DNA of 33,361 nt from Bacillota bacterium (GCA_017861355.1 JAGFXQ010000017.1:1-33361), one strand, 5' to 3'; shown: positions 15,262 through 24,422, numbered from the stretch's first letter. Notes: generated from the sequence alone by a model not told the origin. Program-made: numbers and translations.

Positions 15262-17349
15262 ATGGAGGAATTATTGTCACAAGAATTCATTCGTCAATAT
15301 AGAGAATTGACAACTCCTTTAAGTCATATTGGAGAATTTGTATATTTGCGAACCTACTCCAGATATCTGGAGGATCAGAAGAGAAGAGAGAATTGGTATG
15401 AGACGGTACTGAGAACAACCCAGTATAATATCAGACTTGAGATAGCATATAAGAAAAAGCATAACCTAGCCATAGAGGAAAATGAGCTGAGGAGGGAAGC
15501 GGAGCAGTTGTATGATAATCTATACCATCTACGCACCTTTACCTCGGGAAGAACATTATATATGGGTGGAACAGAAGTGGTGAAGCAGTATCCGCTTTCG
15601 AATTATAACTGCGCTTTTACCAATATCGAGACAATGAAGGATTTAGTGGATGTGTTTTATCTACTTATGGTAGGAAGCGGGGTCGGAATACGGATTAATA
15701 AGACTCACGTGGATAAGCTGCCTCCGGTAAGGGCGATTGAGCTGGGAGGTCGTTATGATTACAATGTACGTCTCTCGACACCGAAAGAGATGATGGAACA
15801 CTCCACCATGTTCATTGATTTAAGTGATGCGAGTACTGCGGTTCTGAGAATCGGTGATAGTAAAGAGGGGTGGTGTGAAGCTTTAGAGACCTATTTCAAA
15901 CTGGTTACTGCAGATCAATACAGTCACATTAATAAATTAATAATTGATTACAGCTATGTCAGACCGGAGGGAGAACGGTTAAAACGTTTCGGCGGTAGGG
16001 CGTCTGGGCATAAATCAATTAAGAGAATGTTCGAGAAGATGAACCTGGTATTTTGCAGAAGAGAGGACCATAGGCTTCAGACCATCGATATTCTGGATGT
16101 TGCAACCATCATCAGTGAGAATGTAGTGTCCGGCGGGGTCAGAAGAAGTGCGATGATGGTGATCTGCGATGAAGAGGATGAAGAGGTAATTCAGGCAAAG
16201 CGTAATATATACCGTGTCGTAGACGGAAAATGGCTGGAAGACCCAAAAACATCTCACCGCAAGATGAGTAATAATTCAATACTTTATACGCATCGGCCTT
16301 CACTTGAGAGAATCAGAGAGATTATTAACTCGATTAAGATCAATGGGGAACCTGGTTTTATCAATGCTTCCGAAGCGCTTCGAAGAAAACCTTACTTCGA
16401 GGGAAGTAATCCGTGTGGTGAGATTCTACTTCAGTCAAAGCAGTGCTGCAATTTGACCACCAATAATCTGATGGCATTTGTTAATGATAATACGCTGGAT
16501 AAGCAGGCACTCAAGGAGGTTCTTAAGCTTTCCACAAGAGTAGCGGTTCGCATGACTCTGGTAGAGGTCGAGCTGGCGGAATGGAACCGCGTGATGCAGG
16601 AGGACCGAATCATAGGAGTGTCGCTGACCGGAATAATGGATATGGTGAACAAGATCGGAATGAACTATCAGGAGCTGTCCCGGTTGCTCGATGAATTACG
16701 CGAGGTGGTTCATACAGAAGGCAGACGTTATTGCGAAGAATTGCATATCCCAGCGCCAAGGCTAATGACTACAATTAAGCCGGAGGGAAGCTTGTCGACA
16801 CTCCCCTGCGTAAGCTCCGGAATTCACTTTGCACATTCTAATTATTACATCCGAAGAATACGAATCTCAGCATCTGATCCACTATATAAGATGATTGAGG
16901 CACAGGGAAGCTACGAGATTCATAATGAAAATGGCCAGAGTGACGAAGATGGAACGATAAAAGTAATTGAATTCCCGATTAAGGCACCGGAGGGCAGAAC
17001 CAAATACGAAGTAGGAGCCATAGAACAATTAGAACTGTATAAACTCTCCATGCTGCACTGGTCTGATCATAACACCTCAATAACGGTCCATGTCAGAGAG
17101 CATGAGTGGGAAGAGGTAGCACAATGGTTGTATGATAATTTTGAGTATACCGTTGGAATAACCTTTCTTCCTTTGATGGAGGAGACATATCCTCTGCTGC
17201 CCTATGAGTGCACGACAAAGGAGGATTATGAGGAGAGAATGAAGAAAGTTAAGCCGATCGATTATGAGCTTTTGGCTGAATTGGAGGATGATGAGGAGCG
17301 AGAAATCATAGATAAGGAATGCGATACCGGGGTGTGCCCGATACGGTAA
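15262..17349 (+). CDS. nrdJ: Adenosylcobalamin-dependent ribonucleoside-triphosphate reductase (class II, monomeric RTPR-like)
   Basis: NYNCAFTNIETMKDLVDVFYLLMVGSGVGIRI, FEGSNPCGEILLQSKQCCNLTT, C-terminal redox pair CDTGVCPIR. Start 15262 follows GGAGG. Confidence 0.9.
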   Translation: MEELLSQEFIRQYRELTTPLSHIGEFVYLRTYSRYLEDQKRRENWYETVLRTTQYNIRLEIAYKKKHNLAIEENELRREAEQLYDNLYHLRTFTSGRTLYMGGTEVVKQYPLSNYNCAFTNIETMKDLVDVFYLLMVGSGVGIRINKTHVDKLPPVRAIELGGRYDYNVRLSTPKEMMEHSTMFIDLSDASTAVLRIGDSKEGWCEALETYFKLVTADQYSHINKLIIDYSYVRPEGERLKRFGGRASGHKSIKRMFEKMNLVFCRREDHRLQTIDILDVATIISENVVSGGVRRSAMMVICDEEDEEVIQAKRNIYRVVDGKWLEDPKTSHRKMSNNSILYTHRPSLERIREIINSIKINGEPGFINASEALRRKPYFEGSNPCGEILLQSKQCCNLTTNNLMAFVNDNTLDKQALKEVLKLSTRVAVRMTLVEVELAEWNRVMQEDRIIGVSLTGIMDMVNKIGMNYQELSRLLDELREVVHTEGRRYCEELHIPAPRLMTTIKPEGSLSTLPCVSSGIHFAHSNYYIRRIRISASDPLYKMIEAQGSYEIHNENGQSDEDGTIKVIEFPIKAPEGRTKYEVGAIEQLELYKLSMLHWSDHNTSITVHVREHEWEEVAQWLYDNFEYTVGITFLPLMEETYPLLPYECTTKEDYEERMKKVKPIDYELLAELEDDEEREIIDKECDTGVCPIR

Positions 17350-17378
17350 ATTTCACCTTCCCATTAAATGGATAATAC

Positions 17379-17407
17379 TTGTATAATTTTATTTGCTCTG
17401 GTATAAT
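17379..17407 (+). promoter_or_regulatory. Candidate putP promoter TTGTAT-N17-TATAAT
   Basis: TTGTAT 17379-17384, TATAAT 17402-17407. Confidence 0.5.
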
Positions 17408-17446
17408 TATACGTAAATTTGTATTAAATATTAATGGGAGGTATTT

Positions 17447-19003
17447 ATGGAGAATGTACAAATACTGATCGTCATGTGTATCTACATGGCTGTCGTAATC
17501 GGTATCGGTCTATTTTTTGCTAAGCGAGCGAATGAAAGCTCGGATAATTATTTTCTTGGAGGACGTTCATTAGGCCCATGGATCGCAGCGATGAGTGCGG
17601 AAGCCTCTGATATGAGCGGCTGGTTACTCATGGGTCTTCCCGGAGTAGCTTACTTCTACGGCTTCAGTGATGCTGTATGGACTGCCATCGGCTTGTTGGC
17701 GGGTACCTATATCAACTGGTTGCTTGTTGCAAAAAGATTGCATGCGTATTCGATTGTTGCAAATGACTCAATTACGATTCCTGACTTCTTCAGTTATCGA
17801 TACAAAGAGAAATCAAAGGTTATTATGACAATCGCTGCATTGTTCATAATGGTATTCTTTACCGTGTATGCATCCAGTTGTTTTGTCAGCGTGGGCAAGT
17901 TATTCACTACCTTATTCGGTATTCCTTATCAATATATGATGATTGCAGGAGCAGTCTTTGTTATTGTCTATACCTTCCTTGGAGGCTTCTTAGCTGAGAG
18001 TACCTCCGATTTTATGCAGGCAATTGTTATGATTACCGCACTTGTTGTGATACTGGTAACCGGTGTAGTATTCGCCGGAGGACCGGCAGCGGTATTCGAC
18101 AACTTGAAGAATGTACCCGGATTTCTGGATTTCTTCGGAATTGCCACTCCACAGATGAAGGATGGAGTTCAACAGTTATCGGAAAGCGGGGCTCCGTTAT
18201 TTGGTAAAGCAGGTACTTATGGCTTCCTTACGATTATTTCAACCCTATCCTGGGGTCTTGGATATTTTGGTATGCCTCAGGTATTGCTTCGCTTTATGGC
18301 GATTCGGACTCATCGAGAGATTACCAAATCAAGAAGAATTGCTACAATCTGGTGTGCGATTTCCTTGTTTGCAGCAGTATGCATCGGAATTATCGGTCGT
18401 TCGGCATTCCCTGCAGAGCATCTGACTGCCGGTGATGCAGAGAAGATCTTCATTACGATGTCCACGAACCTGTTACCTACTGTTCTTGCTGGTTTAGCTA
18501 TGGCAGGAATTCTGGCAGCGACCATCAGCTCCTCCGATTCTTATCTGCTCATTGCCTCCTCCGCAATCTCTAAGAATATCTATCAGGGTTTGTTCAAGAA
18601 GGATGCAACGGATAAACAGGTTATGAGGATATCCAGAATTGTCTTATTGGCTATTGCATTAGTAGGTATTGTAATCGCACTGGATAAGGACAGTATCATA
18701 TTTACTGTGGTTGCTTTTGCCTGGGCAGGTTTTGGAGCAACCTTTGGACCTATCATGTTATTCTCTCTATTCTGGAAGAGAACGACGAGAGAAGGTGCAA
18801 TCGGTGGTATGTTAGCCGGCGGCTTGATGGTCTTCTTCTGGAAATATGTGATGAGACCTATGGGTGGTGCGTGGAATATCTATGAGCTTCTTCCGGCGTT
18901 CCTCTTCTCCTGTATCATCATCGTTGTAGTATCTTTGTTATCGAAGGCACCGAGCGCTGAATTACAGGCGGAATTTGAGAAAGCAAAAGTATATAAAGAC
19001 TAA
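17447..19003 (+). CDS. putP: Sodium/proline symporter
   Basis: SSS family: SSDNYFLGGRSLGPWIAAMSAEASDMSGWLLMGLPG, many TM segments. Confidence 0.93.
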   Translation: MENVQILIVMCIYMAVVIGIGLFFAKRANESSDNYFLGGRSLGPWIAAMSAEASDMSGWLLMGLPGVAYFYGFSDAVWTAIGLLAGTYINWLLVAKRLHAYSIVANDSITIPDFFSYRYKEKSKVIMTIAALFIMVFFTVYASSCFVSVGKLFTTLFGIPYQYMMIAGAVFVIVYTFLGGFLAESTSDFMQAIVMITALVVILVTGVVFAGGPAAVFDNLKNVPGFLDFFGIATPQMKDGVQQLSESGAPLFGKAGTYGFLTIISTLSWGLGYFGMPQVLLRFMAIRTHREITKSRRIATIWCAISLFAAVCIGIIGRSAFPAEHLTAGDAEKIFITMSTNLLPTVLAGLAMAGILAATISSSDSYLLIASSAISKNIYQGLFKKDATDKQVMRISRIVLLAIALVGIVIALDKDSIIFTVVAFAWAGFGATFGPIMLFSLFWKRTTREGAIGGMLAGGLMVFFWKYVMRPMGGAWNIYELLPAFLFSCIIIVVVSLLSKAPSAELQAEFEKAKVYKD

Positions 19004-19006
19004 TTT

Positions 19007-19148
19007 GTAACTATTCAGGCCAGCAGAAATATTAGAAAACAGACCGAGAAAGTTTACTTTCTACGGACTGTTTTTTAATATTTCTATTGGATTAATCCAA
19101 TACAGCTCATAAATCCAAAGGATTTACGAGCCTGGCCTGAATAGTTAC
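19007..19148. repeat. Structured element: 16-bp perfect terminal inverted repeats enclosing three hairpins
   Basis: GTAACTATTCAGGCCA / TGGCCTGAATAGTTAC; internal hairpins 19026-19084, 19087-19100, 19106-19130. Confidence 0.75.
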
Positions 19149-19269
19149 GATTAATTTATACAGACGGAAAGGTACTGCGTCCACCTATCCTTACAGTAAG
19201 ACAAGAATATCCGCTCCCTCTCTCGCATATGATGTGTTAAAGGGTATCTTACTTAAGGAGGGGATCTGT

Positions 19270-19953
19270 TTGGCAGAGGGATATCGTGTCCTGGTCAGGG
19301 ATAAGGCATTACAGCAGGACATGTATTATAAAAATACGGACATCATGCGGTATACGATTAAATATCCCAAATTCATATCAGATACGTATCAGACGCTGCT
19401 TAATAAGCTGAATTCATTATACAGAACAAAAGCAGTGATGTATGAAAGATCCAATGTGATGAATTTATATCAGATGGCGATGGTAGAGTATGAATATTCT
19501 GTCGCGAATAATTATCCGATACGTCAGTTTGAAGCATTTGTGGATTTTGTGGTAACCTATAATCAGAACTGTATGATCAGTCTTTATTTTGATCAATACG
19601 AATTTGCAGGTGGAGCACATGGCCTAACGGTGCGATATGCAGATACTTGGAATTTGAACAAGAGCAAGAAAATGGAATTGAGTGATTTCTTTGTACATCG
19701 AAGTAATTATAAAGAATACATAATACGAACCATAAACAAGCAGATCGAGGAAGCACTGGCGAAGAAAGATGCTATGTACTTTGACGATTATGAGAAGCTG
19801 GTTCGTGAGAATTTTAAGACGAATAACTTCTACTTAAGCAAGGATGGCCTGGTCATATTCTTCCAGCAGTACGATATTGCACCCTATGCAGCCGGACTGC
19901 CCACTTTCGTAATACCTTACGGACCGGGAGGGGCTACTTTGCCTAGGTGCTAA
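19270..19953 (+). CDS. DUF3298-type (RsiV-like) domain protein
   Basis: YEYSVANNYPIRQFEAFVDFVVTYNQNCMISLYFDQYEFAGGAHGLTVRYADTWNLNKSKKMELSDFF. TTG start at 19270 has AAGGAGGGG; the frame stays open upstream of it. Confidence 0.7.
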   Translation: MAEGYRVLVRDKALQQDMYYKNTDIMRYTIKYPKFISDTYQTLLNKLNSLYRTKAVMYERSNVMNLYQMAMVEYEYSVANNYPIRQFEAFVDFVVTYNQNCMISLYFDQYEFAGGAHGLTVRYADTWNLNKSKKMELSDFFVHRSNYKEYIIRTINKQIEEALAKKDAMYFDDYEKLVRENFKTNNFYLSKDGLVIFFQQYDIAPYAAGLPTFVIPYGPGGATLPRC

Positions 19954-19999
19954 GAGATAACCTAGGGAATTTATGATCATGATGCTTCTGAGAAAAGGA

Positions 20000-20029
20000 A
20001 AAACGGACTGTTATGTAACAGTCCGTTTT
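20000..20029. terminator. Bidirectional terminator AAAACGGACTGTTA-TG-TAACAGTCCGTTTT
   Basis: Perfect 14-bp arms with A/T tracts between convergent genes. Confidence 0.85.
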
Positions 20030-20056
20030 GTCAAAATTAATTTAACCTTAACCGAA

Positions 20057-21490
20057 TTATTTTCTCCAATTCCTGGGGTTGAATAACAATAGCATGGGAA
20101 AAACCTCTAGACGACCACAAAGCATATCGAACATCATAACAAATTTTGATAAAGTAGAAAACTTACCAAAGTTACCAATAGGACCTACAACCTCAAGGCC
20201 GGGACCTACGTTGTTCATTGTAGCAGCAACTGCAGTAAAGCTAGTGGTGAAATCAAAATTATCCAGACTGACACAGAGAACTGAGGTAGCAAATATCATA
20301 AGATAGGATACGAAAAATACATTGATGGAGCGCATTGTCTCGTGCTCTATTTTTTTGCCGTCAAACTTCAATACCTTAATACTTCTCTTATGTATAAGGT
20401 AGGACATCTCTTTTCGTATCGTTTTAATCAGGATTACGATACGAGAGACCTTTATACCGCCACCGGTACTACCGGCACAGGCACCGATAAACATGAGCCA
20501 TACCAGGATGATTTTCGAAAAGGTAGGCCACTGATTAAAGTCAACCGTAGCATAACCGGTGGTTGTAATTATGGAAGATACCTGAAAAGCTGCATGATGT
20601 ATGGAGGGAAGAAAGTTCTTGATCCCACCCAGATTCAGGGCGATTAATCCGATGGAGGCAATTACGATAAGGAAATATGCGCGAAGCTCCTCGCTCTTTA
20701 TCGCGGCTTTCACTTTTCTAAATAAGATCAGATAATAGATATTAAAATTAACTCCGAATAAAAACATAAATATCGTAGTAACATTCTGTTGATATGGAGT
20801 ATAGTCTGCCAGACTGGAATTTTTAATTGCAAAGCCTCCGGTACCTGCAGATCCGAAGGATATGGTCAAAGCATCGAATAATGGCATACCCCCAAAATAC
20901 AATAGAAGTATCTGAACAAGCGTCATAACAAGATAGATCAGGTAAAGCAAGGAAGCAGAGGTTCTCATTCTCGGAACGAACTTCTCCACTGCCGGGCCCG
21001 GACTCTCGGCACGCATAATATGCATCGTTTCACCACCGGCCATCGGCATGATAGCAAGTATGAATACCAGAATGCCCATACCTCCGATCCAATGAGTGAA
21101 GCTTCTCCAGAAAAGCATACAATAGGAGAGTGCCTCGACATCGGACAAGATACTGGAACCTGTCGTGGTGAATCCTGAGATAACTTCAAACAGTGCATCA
21201 ATATAACTTGGGATCTCTCCGCTGATAAAGAAGGGGATTGCTCCCATGATGCTGAGGATGATCCAGCCTAAAGCAACGCTGATAAAACCTTCCTTTGCGA
21301 AAAATATATGGCTTTTTGGCTTTTTAATTACAAGCGGAAGACCGATTACCAAGCAAATCAGCATAGTGATGAAAAAGGAATAACCACTTTTTTCCTGATA
21401 TATAATTGCGACAATACCGGGAAGAGCCATAAACAATGCCTCTAATGTAAGTATCCATCCGATGACATGTAAAATAATTGATTTATTCAT
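20057..21490 (-). CDS. trkH: TrkH family potassium uptake protein
   Basis: FEVISGFTTTGSSIL, FGSAGTGGFA, SSIITTTGYATVDF, CAGSTGGGIKVSR pore-loop motifs. Confidence 0.93.
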   Translation of the reverse strand: MNKSIILHVIGWILTLEALFMALPGIVAIIYQEKSGYSFFITMLICLVIGLPLVIKKPKSHIFFAKEGFISVALGWIILSIMGAIPFFISGEIPSYIDALFEVISGFTTTGSSILSDVEALSYCMLFWRSFTHWIGGMGILVFILAIMPMAGGETMHIMRAESPGPAVEKFVPRMRTSASLLYLIYLVMTLVQILLLYFGGMPLFDALTISFGSAGTGGFAIKNSSLADYTPYQQNVTTIFMFLFGVNFNIYYLILFRKVKAAIKSEELRAYFLIVIASIGLIALNLGGIKNFLPSIHHAAFQVSSIITTTGYATVDFNQWPTFSKIILVWLMFIGACAGSTGGGIKVSRIVILIKTIRKEMSYLIHKRSIKVLKFDGKKIEHETMRSINVFFVSYLMIFATSVLCVSLDNFDFTTSFTAVAATMNNVGPGLEVVGPIGNFGKFSTLSKFVMMFDMLCGRLEVFPMLLLFNPRNWRK

Positions 21491-21501
21491 ACAAATCTCC
21501 T

Positions 21502-22857
21502 TTATTCGAATACTTCCCGCAAATCATCCAGACCGAAGGAGGTGGTTACAATAATAACGGTATCCCCAACTTGGATCGTGTCTTTGCCATCAGGAATAAT
21601 GATCTTACCCTTACGATTGATACAGCCCACTAGGGTATTCTCTTTGGTATTTAACTGTTCTAAAGGAATTCCTACATATTTGTCATTATTCTTGACTCGG
21701 AATTCCATTGCTTCAACCTTATTACCGACCAGCTTGTATAAGGTTTCTACATTACTGCCAAGTGAATTCTGCTTGGCCCGGACATACTGAATGATTCGGT
21801 CTGCAGTTAAGAGCTTTGGATTCAGAATTACCCCAAGATTCATGTCGCGAATAATATCATCGAAAGTTAATCGGGTTATTTTAGTGAATATTTTTGCGTT
21901 ACATCTTTTTTGCGCATAAAGAGAAAGAAGTATGTTCTCTTCATCCAGATTAGTCAATGAGGCAAAAGCATCGGTCGTATCAATGCCTTCCTCGATCAGT
22001 ACATTATTATCCGAACCGTTTGCATGAATAATTAGACTGTCCGGAAGTAACGAACTTAATTCTTCGCAACGCTCCTTATTTTGCTCAACAATCTTCACTT
22101 TGACTTCTGTGCCTTCAAATCGTTTTCCTATGTAGTTGGCAATCATACCGCCACCTATGATCATAATATCTTTGACATGGGAAGGCGGTAATCCGATTTT
22201 TGAGAAGAACTCTGGTGTGTTTTTTTGCAGAGCGATAATGGAGATCTTATCCATGGATTGTAGTACAAAATCTCCGGAGGGGATAAAGATATCATTGCCA
22301 CGTTCTATTGCGCAGACTAATACTTTACAGTGAGTAGAGGAAATTATATTTTTGATTTGCATATTGTGCAGCATAGAATTTACGGGAATTTGACATTTCA
22401 ATAATTCGACCTTTCCTTTTGCAAAGGTCTCAATCTTTATGGCAGAAGGGAGACGGATCAGTCTGGCCATCTCCATTGCTGATTCTAGTTCAGGATTGAT
22501 GGTCATTGAGATCCCAAGATCCTCCTTGATAAAATCTATTTCCTCATTATACTGAGGGTTACGGACACGCGCAATGGTGTGACAATGGCTTGCTTTCTTG
22601 GCAATCAGACAGCATAGCATATTAAGCTCGTCCGAGTTGGTAACCGCAATTACTATATCGGTGCTTCCGATGCCTGCTTCCTGTAATACATGATAGCTTG
22701 CACCGTTGCCAACGATGCCCATGACGTCGAGGGTATCGATCACATTATGAATTGCGGATGCTTTGTTATCAATAACGATGATATCATGACCCTCACGATC
22801 CAGCTGCTCTGCTAAGGCAGACCCTACCTTGCCACAGCCGATAATAAGTATTCTCAT
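21502..22857 (-). CDS. trkA: Trk potassium uptake regulator TrkA (two RCK_N/RCK_C units)
   Basis: MRILIIGCGKVGSALAEQLDREGHDIIVIDNK, second Rossmann IMIIGGGMIANYIGKRFEGTEVKVKIVEQNKERCEELS; next to trkH. Confidence 0.93.
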   Translation of the reverse strand: MRILIIGCGKVGSALAEQLDREGHDIIVIDNKASAIHNVIDTLDVMGIVGNGASYHVLQEAGIGSTDIVIAVTNSDELNMLCCLIAKKASHCHTIARVRNPQYNEEIDFIKEDLGISMTINPELESAMEMARLIRLPSAIKIETFAKGKVELLKCQIPVNSMLHNMQIKNIISSTHCKVLVCAIERGNDIFIPSGDFVLQSMDKISIIALQKNTPEFFSKIGLPPSHVKDIMIIGGGMIANYIGKRFEGTEVKVKIVEQNKERCEELSSLLPDSLIIHANGSDNNVLIEEGIDTTDAFASLTNLDEENILLSLYAQKRCNAKIFTKITRLTFDDIIRDMNLGVILNPKLLTADRIIQYVRAKQNSLGSNVETLYKLVGNKVEAMEFRVKNNDKYVGIPLEQLNTKENTLVGCINRKGKIIIPDGKDTIQVGDTVIIVTTSFGLDDLREVFE

Positions 22858-22947
22858 GGCTTTTATAATACTCCTTTGGATTATAGAATATTACTATTAT
22901 AACACATAGAAAGTAAATAGCTACTAGGTATTAATCCATAATAACAA

Positions 22948-23026
22948 CGGGCTGTTGCAAAACACTGGCTTTCGTACCTTGTGGTTACTCCTGCAAGATG
23001 TGAAAGCATGGTTTTGTAACAGCCCG
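22948..23026. terminator. Long hairpin 3' element
   Basis: CGGGCTGTTGCAAAAC / GTTTTGTAACAGCCCG (one G-T wobble), nested GCTTTC/GAAAGC. Confidence 0.65.
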
Positions 23027-23064
23027 CGGCTGTAACTGATTATATGGTTACTTAAACTTTAATT

Positions 23065-23226
23065 CTATGATCCTCCTGGACCACTGCGAGCGGGACGATT
23101 ATCCGGCATCTGAGAATTTGTATCCTTCATGGAGCCGCCGGACGTGTTCTTGTTTGAATTACTGGTGGTATCTTTGCTGGAATTCGAACCACTGCTCTTT
23201 GGACTATTGTTTTTATTCTTTGCCAT
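23065..23226 (-). CDS. Small Ser/Asn-rich hydrophilic protein (53 aa), unknown function
   Basis: MAKNKNNSPKSSGSNSSKDTTSNSNKNTSGGSMKDTNSQMPDNRPARSGPGGS*; AAAGGAG upstream of ATG. Absent from ORF track (below length cutoff). Confidence 0.65.
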   Translation of the reverse strand: MAKNKNNSPKSSGSNSSKDTTSNSNKNTSGGSMKDTNSQMPDNRPARSGPGGS

Positions 23227-23233
23227 AGCTTAT

Positions 23234-23275
23234 CTCCTTTCTAGAATTGTCAACTATATTATTGCTAGAAAGGAG
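23234..23275. promoter_or_regulatory. Inverted repeat covering the ribosome binding site of the 53-aa ORF
   Basis: CTCCTTTCTAG (23234-23244) / CTAGAAAGGAG (23265-23275), 11-bp perfect arms, 20-nt loop; the arm nearest the start codon contains the minus-strand Shine-Dalgarno. Confidence 0.55.
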
Positions 23276-23318
23276 GGAATTATTCACAAAGAGTACAAAT
23301 TATTGCTTGTCCGATCAA

Positions 23319-24422
23319 TTATTTTGAACCAAGGACGATACTACCCATAGTTAAGGGCTTCAAAGCAGCTTGATTGATCTTGTAGGTGTGTTTTGCAAGG
23401 ATCTCTTCATAGACCTTATTAAACTCTTCATTCTCAGCCTTGCTTATAGCATCCTTTACTGCCTTGTCATAGCTCTCGGAAGAATTATTGTTCACCATCT
23501 TCAATACATAATAACCATTGTCAGCCTCATAGATCTCGCTGATCGCACCGTTCTCCATGGTCATGATTTTTGCCTTGAAGGTATCATCAAAAGTGGTATC
23601 AGATTCAATAAAGTTATCAGAACGATAGGATACCAGCTTCTCATCCTCAGGAAGGAGCTTAGACCAGTCATCTGTGGTTTTTGCTTTGTCATAATAAGTA
23701 GTTAAGGCATCTTTGGCTTTTGCCTTCTCATCCGCTGTCATTTCGATTGACTTGCCATCCGCATCCGTTGTCGTCTTGGAAGCAAATAAGTATTCAACAT
23801 CATATTGTCTATATTGATCACGGGAGATACCGGCGGTGATTCCTGCATCATCGATGTTAAGTGCATCTACCTTATCCTGACGATATCTGGATACTAAGTT
23901 GGTCTTGCTTAGAGACGCGATAAGATTCTCCTTTGTAAAATGCCCATTAGCGATGGATTCCGCTGACAGGTTCTTAAGCATGTTGTCCGCATCTTCTCCA
24001 ACCTTTGTCGTCTCCTCGTCAGTTAAGGCATAACCTTCGGATACCGCTTCTTTATAAAGAACTTCGGTATATAATGCGGTATCAATCGCTTCCTGCTTCG
24101 CTGTATCACGAATGGTCTTACCGCTTGCATCAGCGGACATATCCCAATAAGTACCGTTGCCACCAAACATTTGATCGTAATAATTGTACTGATATTCCAC
24201 GGTATAGAAATAATAGGATAAATCTTTCAAACTATAATTTTTGCCATCCACCTTTAAGATGGTGCTTGTGTAAAGCTGGTCGAAAATTAAAGCTCCAACC
24301 AGAATTAATACAAATATTGCAGATGCGATCGTTAAGATCTTTGCACTGACAATTCTGTCCTTTGATTTGTCATGCACTTTAACTTCTACTTCAACTTTTT
24401 TAATTCTTTTTGACTTGTTCAC
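23319..24422 (-). CDS. Membrane-anchored parvulin/SurA-like peptidyl-prolyl isomerase
   Basis: N-terminal TM (SAKILTIASAIFVLILVGALIF), SurA_N-like helices, parvulin-like region VEYLFASKTTT...NGAISEIYEADNGYYVLKMVNN. Confidence 0.65.
   Translation of the reverse strand: MNKSKRIKKVEVEVKVHDKSKDRIVSAKILTIASAIFVLILVGALIFDQLYTSTILKVDGKNYSLKDLSYYFYTVEYQYNYYDQMFGGNGTYWDMSADASGKTIRDTAKQEAIDTALYTEVLYKEAVSEGYALTDEETTKVGEDADNMLKNLSAESIANGHFTKENLIASLSKTNLVSRYRQDKVDALNIDDAGITAGISRDQYRQYDVEYLFASKTTTDADGKSIEMTADEKAKAKDALTTYYDKAKTTDDWSKLLPEDEKLVSYRSDNFIESDTTFDDTFKAKIMTMENGAISEIYEADNGYYVLKMVNNNSSESYDKAVKDAISKAENEEFNKVYEEILAKHTYKINQAALKPLTMGSIVLGSK

Noticed and set aside
22858-22947. c-di-AMP (ydaO-type) riboswitch upstream of trkA
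   Set aside because: Only about 90 nt between trkA and the hairpin element and no recognisable conserved ydaO core.
23129-23350. 73-aa plus-strand ORF
   Set aside because: Overlaps the antisense of the 53-aa Ser/Asn-rich ORF and crosses its RBS repeat; Leu/Phe-rich text is the complement of the Ser/Asn/Lys codons.
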